A DNA stretch of 5,364 nt from an uncultured Acidobacteriota bacterium. GTDB taxonomy: Bacteria; Acidobacteriota; Vicinamibacteria; Vicinamibacterales; UBA8438. Below the pieces are notes generated by a model that searched no databases, was not told where the DNA came from, and saw only the letters and a program-made list of their open reading frames with translations. Location of the stretch: NCBI GenBank assembly GCA_937888665.1, contig CALBET010001037.1:1-5364 (forward strand). The letters run 5' to 3'. Below, piece by piece: positions 1 through 4,518 of the stretch; position 1 is the first letter of the stretch; each line of letters begins with the position of its first letter. A program made the translations under genes and the position numbers.

Positions 1-519
1 GATGTCGAAGTCAATCAGCTGGAACGCGCCATTCGAAAGCGGGTGGTCGCACATCTGTCTATTCCCGGCTCTCGAATCGACGTGCCCCATTGCCTGCTGC
101 TGATGAGTCTGGCGAAGGACGTCGAGCGGCTCGGCGACTACGCGAAGAACCTGTCTGAGTTGGTTGAGATTCAGGCGGGTCCGATGCCGGACGACGAGAA
201 CGTGGGTGAATTGCAGGAGATCAGGCGTGGGGTCGAAGCCGCGTTTCGGGCCGCGTCCGAGATTTTCGGTTCGTCGGATCGTGAACAGGCCATGCAGATG
301 ATCCGTCATGGACGGGATATTGCGCATCGCTGTGACGTGCTGATCCCGCAAATCGGGCGCGCCGGGTACAGCGGCGAAACGACCACGGTCCTCGTTCTCG
401 CCACTCGCTACTACAAGCGTCTTGGCGGTCACGTGCTGAACGTGCTGTCCAGCGTGGTGATGCCCCTGCACAAGATCGACTATTACGACGAGGACGCGGT
501 CGATGAGGCGCCCGACTAG
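1..519 (+). CDS. PhoU-domain protein, 3' part (5' end outside window)
   Basis: The reading frame is open from base 1, and the residues before the first GTG (base 43) continue the same helical pattern, so that GTG is internal and the gene starts upstream. About 172 residues are visible. Helix-rich sequence carries the PhoU hallmark ERLGDYAKN (visible residues 42-50), which in PhoU proteins supplies acidic metal ligands on a three-helix bundle. A second, equivalent repeat follows at about residues 95-150, but its motif reads KRLGGHVLN (139-147), so the usual E and D are replaced by K and G. PhoU proteins are cytoplasmic regulators of phosphate uptake, linking Pst transporters or Na/phosphate symporters to PhoR-type kinases. 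That role here is inferred from the family, since no pst or pho gene is visible. The tail ends in an acidic stretch (DYYDEDAVDEAPD). Identity as a PhoU-fold protein is fairly secure; the exact partner is unknown. Confidence 0.85.
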   Translation, partial: DVEVNQLERAIRKRVVAHLSIPGSRIDVPHCLLLMSLAKDVERLGDYAKNLSELVEIQAGPMPDDENVGELQEIRRGVEAAFRAASEIFGSSDREQAMQMIRHGRDIAHRCDVLIPQIGRAGYSGETTTVLVLATRYYKRLGGHVLNVLSSVVMPLHKIDYYDEDAVDEAPD

Positions 520-530
520 TCCCCGGCGGA

Positions 531-1139
531 ATGTCTCCTGGGGGAGACGGCAGGTGTCCCCTCATCGCTCCAATCGCTGTTCGGCACCGGTTGGCGGCGG
601 CCATCATGCTGGCGGGCACGACGGCCGAGGCGGTGACCCTCGAAGACATCGTCAAGCTCACCCAGGTCGGGGTGGCGGATGTCGTCCTCATCGAGTTGAT
701 CGATATGAACGCCACGCCATACACGCTGCCGCCGTCTCGGCTCAGGGCGCTGAGACAGGCCGGGGTCTCCGACATGGTGCTCCTGGCGCTGGTGCGCAAC
801 GGCGTCGTACCCGGAGAGCGCAATCCCTCGTTAGACTGCCTCGGGGCATCTTTTTCGTGTCGGGCTGATACCCCCACCGCCGCCGCTCCGCCGCTTCCGA
901 TCCCTGTCCCGGTTCCGGTCGCGGTTCCGGTACGAACCCCGCGGCGGACCTCGACGCAGACCAGGCCGGCCGGGCCCCTCAACCCGGGCGGGTTCGCCGG
1001 TATCACCGGGTTCGGGTCGCCGGTGGTCAGTGCCGCGGCAACCGTGTCGGGGGGGGCGGAGAACGCGGCGGTCTACTGGGGATGGGGCGGCCAGAAGCGC
1101 CCCGGTTCCTGGGACGGTCACAGCGGGGAGCAGCCCTAG
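531..1139 (+). CDS. Small secreted protein with duplicated helical motif, function unknown
   Basis: I do not recognise a named family. The 202-residue product has a basic N-terminus (R18, R20), a hydrophobic stretch (21-29) and a plausible signal peptidase I site after AEA (32-34), so export is likely. The mature N-terminus holds two similar segments: 35-58 (TLEDIVKLTQVGVADVVLIEL) and 64-89 (RLRALRQAGVSDMVLLALV). They share the pattern L..L.Q.GV.D.VL..L, a paired-helix motif I associate with uncharacterised proteins in Acidobacteria and relatives. Next come two cysteines (C103, C110), a Pro/Val tract (PLPIPVPVPVAVPV, 121-134) and a Gly/Ala/Ser-rich tail with aromatic residues (YWGWGG). Synonymous third positions are mostly G or C over most of its length, which supports coding. 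ATG 531 is the only ATG before the motif. It lacks a well-spaced Shine-Dalgarno and the first 20 codons have weaker codon bias, so TTG 591 or ATG 606 remain possible. It lies 11 bp behind the PhoU gene, suggesting co-transcription. Confidence 0.65.
   Translation: MSPGGDGRCPLIAPIAVRHRLAAAIMLAGTTAEAVTLEDIVKLTQVGVADVVLIELIDMNATPYTLPPSRLRALRQAGVSDMVLLALVRNGVVPGERNPSLDCLGASFSCRADTPTAAAPPLPIPVPVPVAVPVRTPRRTSTQTRPAGPLNPGGFAGITGFGSPVVSAAATVSGGAENAAVYWGWGGQKRPGSWDGHSGEQP
910..933 (+). repeat. 12-bp tandem repeat encoding the Val-Pro tract
   Basis: CGGTTCCGGTCG is followed directly by CGGTTCCGGTAC, two 12-bp units matching at 10 of 12 positions. They lie inside the secreted-protein gene and encode part of the VPVPVAVPV spacer. 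The four-codon period suggests growth by slippage of a flexible linker, so length may vary between relatives. Confidence 0.6.
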
Positions 1140-1227
1140 CAGCCCGCACCCGGCCCGCAACACCCGTCTTGCGGATCCGCCTTTCCGGGATGCCACGCGT
1201 CCCGCAACCGTGATTCGAAACCGACGT

Positions 1228-1260
1228 CGCCGACGGGGCATCCCGCCTGACGGCGTTGTT
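1228..1260 (+). terminator. Possible weak Rho-independent terminator after the secreted-protein gene
   Basis: An outer stem CGCCG (1228-1232) / CGGCG (1251-1255) encloses an inner stem CGGG (1234-1237) / CCCG (1242-1245) with a GCAT loop. There is one A on the left and CCTGA on the right between the two stems. The T-rich run TTGTT (1256-1260) follows at once. It lies about 90 bp behind the stop codon at 1139 and about 30 bp before the next promoter, where a terminator would fit. The T-tract is short and broken and the stem is imperfect, so the call is tentative. Confidence 0.35.
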
Positions 1261-1290
1261 CTGCCCATCCCGCTCCACGGTGCCACCGTC

Positions 1291-1319
1291 TGGACACTCG
1301 ATCGGCCGCCCCGTACACT
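1291..1319 (+). promoter_or_regulatory. Sigma70-like promoter for thiO-mtgA
   Basis: TGGACA (1291-1296) matches the -35 consensus TTGACA at five of six positions. After an optimal 17-bp spacer, TACACT (1314-1319) matches TATAAT at four of six and keeps the key TA...T bases. Transcription would begin near 1326, leaving a leader of about 60 nt before GTG 1389. Position between a possible terminator and the gene supports the call. It assumes a standard housekeeping sigma factor. Confidence 0.5.
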
Positions 1320-1340
1320 CTGGAGACTTGCGCTCGCGAA

Positions 1341-1385
1341 GGGCCTGACCCGAGCCAGGCACCCTTGCGTGGAAGAACGCGTTCT
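1341..1385 (+). promoter_or_regulatory. thiO leader: hairpin, candidate ribosome binding site and 12-bp palindrome
   Basis: Within the predicted leader, GCCTG (1343-1347) pairs with CAGGC (1356-1360) around an 8-nt loop. It extends by GG/CC beyond a bulged A1361. The purine run GGAAGA (1371-1376), 12 nt before GTG 1389, is the best Shine-Dalgarno candidate. It overlaps a perfect 12-bp palindrome AGAACGCGTTCT (1374-1385). This could be an operator or could hide the ribosome binding site. A palindrome of this size is expected about once by chance in a window this long, so only its position is notable. If the real start is TTG 1365, the palindrome is coding sequence. Confidence 0.3.
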
Positions 1386-1388
1386 CAC

Positions 1389-2555
1389 GTGCCTAGCAGA
1401 ATCAAGGTCACCGTGGTGGGCGGCGGCGTCATTGGATGCGCCGTCGCCTACGAGTTGGGTCGTCGCGGTGCTGAGGTGTGCGTGCTCGACCGTCGGGACG
1501 TGGGTCTGGGGGCGACGCAGGCGTCGGCTGGGATGCTGGCGCCCTTTATCGAGGCGGAGCATGCCGGGCCACTGCGCCGACTCGGCTCCCGGAGTCTTGA
1601 GCTGTACGACCAATTCGTCGCCGACGTGGTCGGTGACACCGGGGATTCGGTGCCCTACGAGCGCTGCGGCACCATCGAAGTGGCGACCGACGCCGTGTCG
1701 TCAGCCAGGTTGGAGCGGGCGGCGAATGAGCTGTCGAGGGCCGGGGTCCATTGCCGTCTGCTTAGTGGATCGGAGGCGGTGGCCGACGAACCTCACCTGA
1801 GCCAACGGGTGTGTGCCGCCCTGCTCGTGCCGGCGCACGGGTTTGTTGGGGCGGCGTCACTGACGGCCGCGCTGCGTCAAGCGGCCGCGCGGCACGGCGT
1901 GGCGTTCCTGACCCCGTGCGCGGTGACGCGTCTCGCGCCCACCGATGCGGGGATCGAGGCCGAGACCGATCGGGGGCCCAGACTGGGCGATGTGGTGGTG
2001 CTCGCTGCCGGGAGCTGGTCCGGCCAGGTGGAGGTCGAGCACGAAACGCCGATTCCGGTCAGACCGGTGCGTGGTCAGCTGCTGCGGCTGCGATGGCCCG
2101 CCGGCCCGCCTCTGACGAAGGTCGTCTGGTCTTCTGGTTGCTATGTGGTGCCCTGGCGGGACGGAACGACGTTGGTGGGCGCGACGGTCGAGGACGTCGG
2201 TTTCGACGAGCGGGCAACCGTGGCGGGGGTGACCGGTTTGCTCGATGCGGCCCGGGAACTGCTGCCGGCCACAACCCGGGCTGGGTTCGAGGCAGTGCGA
2301 GTCGGTCTCCGCCCGGGGACGGCCGACGACCTCCCGGTTGTCGGGTGGTCCCATGCGGTGCCCAAGCTCCTGTACGCGACCGGGCACTACCGAAACGGGG
2401 TGCTGCTGGCACCGCTCACCGCACGTCTGGTGGCGGACCTGGTGTTTGACGCGACGCCGGACCCGTTGCTCGACGCGCTCACGCCAGGGCGCTTCGAGGC
2501 TGCATCAACCGCTGTAGCGGGCGTCCAGGTCGCGGCCGGTCGGACACGAAGCTGA
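1389..2555 (+). CDS. thiO: Glycine oxidase ThiO (FAD-dependent amine oxidase)
   Basis: ThiO oxidises glycine to iminoglycine (dehydroglycine) with FAD and O2, supplying the precursor of the thiamin thiazole ring used by ThiG. From GTG 1389 the product is 388 residues, close to the roughly 370 usual for the family. The Rossmann dinucleotide motif VVGGGVIG occupies 9-16. It is followed by the ThiO/DadA-type signature ASAGMLAP (45-52), PVRGQ (226-230), YVVPWRDGTTLVGAT (252-266), GLRPGTADDLPVVGW (306-320) and ATGHYRNGVLLAP (330-342). By motif alignment, R308 and R335 correspond to B. subtilis ThiO R302 and R329 at the substrate-carboxylate site; their 27-residue spacing is identical. A TTG at 1365 would add eight residues. 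GTG 1389 is preferred because the Rossmann strand then starts near the N-terminus and GGAAGA lies upstream. No thiS, thiG or thiE is visible nearby. mtgA follows after 37 bp and is probably co-transcribed. Confidence 0.9.
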   Translation: MPSRIKVTVVGGGVIGCAVAYELGRRGAEVCVLDRRDVGLGATQASAGMLAPFIEAEHAGPLRRLGSRSLELYDQFVADVVGDTGDSVPYERCGTIEVATDAVSSARLERAANELSRAGVHCRLLSGSEAVADEPHLSQRVCAALLVPAHGFVGAASLTAALRQAAARHGVAFLTPCAVTRLAPTDAGIEAETDRGPRLGDVVVLAAGSWSGQVEVEHETPIPVRPVRGQLLRLRWPAGPPLTKVVWSSGCYVVPWRDGTTLVGATVEDVGFDERATVAGVTGLLDAARELLPATTRAGFEAVRVGLRPGTADDLPVVGWSHAVPKLLYATGHYRNGVLLAPLTARLVADLVFDATPDPLLDALTPGRFEAASTAVAGVQVAAGRTRS

Positions 2556-2592
2556 GTGCGGTCGGACCCACGACAGAAGGCACAACCATCCG

Positions 2593-3345
2593 GTGGAATC
2601 CGTGCGACGCCGATCAATCCCGAGTCGCCCCAGGCGTCGCCTGCGACAGTTCGTCCGGCGAACTGCGCGTGTCGTGGGACTGGGCGTCTGCGTCGTGTTG
2701 GCGGTGTCGGTGCTGGCCATTGTGGCGTTGCGCTGGGCGTCCCCTCCCACGACAGCGTTCATGTTGCGGCACCAGATCGGCGCGTGGCGGACCGGGGCGG
2801 TCGAGGCGAGCGTGCGCTACCGGTGGGTCGACTGGGCCGGCATTAGCCCGGAACTGGCCGTGGCGGTCGTGGCGGCCGAAGACCAGCGCTTCCGGGAACA
2901 CCACGGCCTGGACTTCGCCGCGATCGGCGATGCCCTGGAGGAGCGGCGTCGTGAGGGTCGCGTGCGTGGCGCGAGCACCATCTCGCAGCAGGTCGCGAAG
3001 AATTTGTTCCTGTGGCCGGGCCAGAGCCTGGTTCGGAAGGGGATCGAGAGCTACCTCACCGTGCTCATCGAGCTGGTCTGGAGCAAGCGTCGGGTGCTTG
3101 AGGTCTATCTCAATGTGGCGGAGTTCGGAGACGGCGTCTACGGGGTCGGCGCCGCCAGCGATCGTTTCTTCGCTCGGGATCCAGGCCTGATCGATCGCGA
3201 ACAGGCGGCACTGCTGGCGGCGGTGCTGCCGAGCCCGAAACGGCTCCACGCCGCCCGCCCATCGGCGTATGTTCGGTCCCGACAGGACTGGATTCTCACC
3301 CAGATGGAGCAATTGGGTGGTGTCGACTATCTCGCCGGTCTCTGA
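2593..3345 (+). CDS. mtgA: Monofunctional peptidoglycan glycosyltransferase MtgA
   Basis: This is a GT51 enzyme that polymerises lipid II into glycan strands at the periplasmic face of the inner membrane, without a transpeptidase domain. The 250-residue length matches the E. coli enzyme (242). A strongly basic N-terminus (residues 5-26) precedes one membrane anchor at about 27-48. The GT51 motifs follow in order: EDQRFREHHG (96-105) with catalytic E96, GASTISQQVAKN (126-137), RKGIES (148-153), and KRRVLEVYLNVAEFGDGVYGV (165-185) containing the second conserved Glu (E177). Next come EQAALLAAVLPSPKR (203-217) and the C-terminal arginine-rich segment. All catalytic motifs look intact. GTG 2593 is chosen because AGAAGG lies 12 nt upstream; GTG 2602, preceded by GGTGGA, is an alternative that removes three residues. 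Such enzymes support the call of a Gram-negative envelope. Pairing with thiO looks like shared transcription rather than a shared pathway. Confidence 0.92.
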   Translation: MESVRRRSIPSRPRRRLRQFVRRTARVVGLGVCVVLAVSVLAIVALRWASPPTTAFMLRHQIGAWRTGAVEASVRYRWVDWAGISPELAVAVVAAEDQRFREHHGLDFAAIGDALEERRREGRVRGASTISQQVAKNLFLWPGQSLVRKGIESYLTVLIELVWSKRRVLEVYLNVAEFGDGVYGVGAASDRFFARDPGLIDREQAALLAAVLPSPKRLHAARPSAYVRSRQDWILTQMEQLGGVDYLAGL

Positions 3346-3353
3346 TAGTCAGA

Positions 3354-3368
3354 CGGGGCTGCGCCCCG
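3354..3368 (+). terminator. Perfect GC hairpin 9 bp behind mtgA, possible terminator
   Basis: CGGGGC (3354-3359) and GCCCCG (3363-3368) form a six-pair perfect stem with a TGC loop, beginning 9 bp behind the mtgA stop. No T-tract follows, so it is not a textbook intrinsic terminator. It could end transcription with help from the next hairpins, stabilise the 3' end of the mRNA, or be a REP-like element. Confidence 0.35.
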
Positions 3369-3440
3369 AACCGCGCGCGGCCGCTGCGCGGGGACCCCTC
3401 AATGCCCCACTCCGCGGGCCGCGGGGCGCGATTGTCGCGC
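3354..3440. repeat. REP-like cluster of GC-rich palindromes
   Basis: Three hairpins occur in less than 90 bp: CGGGGC/GCCCCG (3354-3368), CCGCGC (3371-3376) / GCGCGG (3386-3391) with a 9-nt loop, and GCGCGA (3426-3431) / TCGCGC (3435-3440) with a TTG loop. Between them lie GGGGACCCC (3390-3398) and a doubled CCGCGG (3412-3417, 3419-3424). The makeup resembles repetitive extragenic palindromes found between genes in GC-rich genomes. Copy number elsewhere cannot be seen from one window, so the repeat nature is inferred. Confidence 0.4.
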
Positions 3441-3453
3441 GCCGTTGTGTATC

Positions 3454-3479
3454 AGCCGAACCTGAGTCGCGGTTCGGCT
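3454..3479. promoter_or_regulatory. Perfect 9-bp inverted repeat, possible operator upstream of sdh
   Basis: AGCCGAACC (3454-3462) and GGTTCGGCT (3471-3479) are perfect inverted copies around the 8-nt spacer TGAGTCGC. The right arm covers the place where a -35 box would sit for the -10 element at 3495-3500. That arrangement suits a dimeric regulator, but as RNA the same sequence would fold as a stable hairpin behind mtgA. I cannot tell these apart, and I do not recognise the site of a known regulator. Confidence 0.4.
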
Positions 3480-3494
3480 CGCGCCATGAAAAGT

Positions 3495-3500
3495 GATAAT
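3495..3500 (+). promoter_or_regulatory. Candidate -10 element of the sdh operon promoter
   Basis: GATAAT matches TATAAT at five of six bases and lies in the only A/T-rich patch of the intergenic region (ATGAAAAGTGATAAT, 3486-3500). No good -35 is seen at 16-18 bp upstream (TTCGGC at 3473-3478 is the best). The promoter may therefore depend on an activator, possibly at the overlapping dyad. Transcription would start near 3507, giving a leader of about 160 nt. Confidence 0.4.
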
Positions 3501-3512
3501 CTCTGCGCGGTG

Positions 3513-3642
3513 TTGGCGCGTCAGTGAGCGCCGAATCGGGCGGCCGTGACCCTGAGTTCTCACCGTCTCGGGTCACGCCCACGGGATAGAAGGGGTCGTC
3601 AGACCCCCAGGGCCTGTCGCGGATCAGCACAGCGCTCGCTGT
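3513..3642 (+). promoter_or_regulatory. Structured 5' leader of the sdh operon (four tandem stem-loops)
   Basis: Four stem-loops follow one another. The first is GGCGC (3515-3519) / GCGCC (3528-3532), extended by T-G and T-A pairs. The second is CGTGACCC (3545-3552) / GGGTCACG (3570-3577), continued by GAG/CTC past one bulged T, about 11 pairs in all. The third is GGGGTC (3592-3597) / GACCCC (3602-3607) with a GTCA tetraloop. The fourth is ACAGC (3629-3633) / GCTGT (3638-3642) with a GCTC loop. The second and third share complementary GACCC and GGGTC segments, so an alternative fold is possible. I recognise no known riboswitch class. Confidence 0.4.
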
Positions 3643-3657
3643 TTCGCCGGCAGACGC

Positions 3658-3661
3658 GGAG
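3658..3661 (+). promoter_or_regulatory. Ribosome binding site of the Sdh membrane subunit
   Basis: GGAG lies eight nucleotides before ATG 3670. It is the best-spaced Shine-Dalgarno sequence in the window and fixes the start of the membrane-subunit gene. Confidence 0.65.
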
Positions 3662-3669
3662 TCACACAG

Positions 3670-4482
3670 ATGGAACAGGTTCATCCGGTTCATATAGCCG
3701 CATCGGTGCGTGGCTGGGGACAGACCATGCGGCGCGACGCGTGGTGGCTGCAACCCCTTGCCGTGTTCCTGGGGCTGTCGACGGCCATCGGGTACATGAC
3801 CTGGGCCGCGTTCCAGGGCGAGTTCTATCACTTTGGCCCGTATCTGTCGCCGCTCTATTCCCCGGAATTACTGGGAGGGTCGCCACATAGCCTGTTCGGG
3901 CCTCCGCCCGCGTGGTGGCCGGCGTTGCTCCCGTTTTCACCGGCTTTCCTCATCCTGTGGGCACCCGCAGGGTTTCGGGTGACCTGCTACTACTACCGGG
4001 GTGCGTACTACAAAGCCATGTGGGCCGACCCGTCGTCCTGCGCGGTGGGAGAGCCGCGGTCGACGTTCCTGGGCGAGAACTCCCTTCCGCTGATTGTCCA
4101 GAACATTCACCGCTACTTCATGTATCTGGCGCTGTTGTTTCTGGTGTTCCTGGCCTACGACGTGTGGAATGCCCTCTGGTTCGAAGACACCGCCACGGGT
4201 GTGGTGTCGTTCGGTATCGGCATCGGCACCTTGGTGTTGGCGTTGAACGTCGTGCTCCTCGGAAGCTACAGCTTCGGGTGCCATTCGCTGCGCCATCTGG
4301 TCGGTGGACGCCATGACCAGATGGCGGGGCGGCCGCTTCAACGGTCTTGCTACGACTGTGTGAGCGGCTTCAACCGGCGGCACATGCTCTATGCGTGGAT
4401 GAGCCTGGCTTGGGTCACCTTTTCCGATGTCTACGTGCGGTTGTGCGCGATGGGGATCTGGACTGATTTCAGATTGTTGTAG
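3670..4482 (+). CDS. sdhC: Succinate dehydrogenase membrane subunit, Sdh1 (Rv0249c-like) type
   Basis: This 270-residue protein anchors the flavoprotein and iron-sulfur subunits and passes electrons to quinone. Five hydrophobic helices are visible at about 25-47, 84-105, 147-167, 178-200 and 238-260. It does not look like the short SdhC/SdhD pair or the epsilonproteobacterial/Bacillus diheme cytochrome. It resembles the single large anchor of mycobacterial Sdh1 (Rv0249c, about 270 residues). Shared signatures are WWLQPLAVF (25-33), FRVTCYYYRGAYY (102-114), CAVGEP (124-129), LIVQNIHRYFMY (141-152), CHSLRH (204-209) and NRRHMLYAW (235-243). C106, C124, H147, C204, H205, H209 and H239 sit in these signatures and are candidate cofactor ligands. 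The mycobacterial Sdh1 anchor has been reported to carry a membrane-embedded Rieske-type 2Fe-2S cluster; whether this one does is inference. sdhA follows after 36 bp. A haem-bearing anchor is the alternative. Confidence 0.85.
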   Translation: MEQVHPVHIAASVRGWGQTMRRDAWWLQPLAVFLGLSTAIGYMTWAAFQGEFYHFGPYLSPLYSPELLGGSPHSLFGPPPAWWPALLPFSPAFLILWAPAGFRVTCYYYRGAYYKAMWADPSSCAVGEPRSTFLGENSLPLIVQNIHRYFMYLALLFLVFLAYDVWNALWFEDTATGVVSFGIGIGTLVLALNVVLLGSYSFGCHSLRHLVGGRHDQMAGRPLQRSCYDCVSGFNRRHMLYAWMSLAWVTFSDVYVRLCAMGIWTDFRLL

Positions 4483-4518
4483 GCGTGCGGTGCGGGACGC
4501 AGTCCGGTCTTGACAGTA

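Larger units (their letters stand above)
3346..3669 (+). other. 324-bp gene-free region dense in inverted repeats
   Basis: No convincing gene lies between mtgA and the sdh operon. The first half (3354-3440) is extremely GC-rich and made of successive hairpins. A 9-bp dyad follows (3454-3479), then a short A/T-rich patch with a -10-like element (3486-3500). The last part (3501-3669) forms a probable mRNA leader with four consecutive stem-loops and ends in a GGAG ribosome binding site. The separate parts are annotated below. Confidence 0.7.

Noticed and set aside
221..1006. Long minus-strand open frame (261 codons), and a similar one at 831-1613
   Set aside because: Both are antisense to well-supported genes, have low-complexity Arg/Gly/Pro/Ser-rich translations and show no family motif. 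They are typical shadows in GC-rich DNA.
1209..1260. T-loop-like TTCGAA near 1214-1219, checked as a tRNA
   Set aside because: The flanks do not form a T-arm on either strand, and no anticodon or acceptor stem can be built.
1326..1388. TPP riboswitch in the thiO leader
   Set aside because: The predicted leader is only about 60 nt and lacks the conserved CUGAGA and ACCUGA blocks in the right arrangement.
3486..3527. Possible 13-residue leader peptide (MKSDNLCAVLARQ) upstream of sdhC
   Set aside because: It has no Shine-Dalgarno and overlaps the -10 element, so its start codon would lie upstream of the predicted transcription start. It cannot be real if that promoter is.
4510..4515. Perfect TTGACA -35 consensus between sdhC and sdhA
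   Set aside because: No acceptable -10 lies 16-18 bp downstream (TTTCGA at 17 bp), and the 36-bp gap fits co-transcription.
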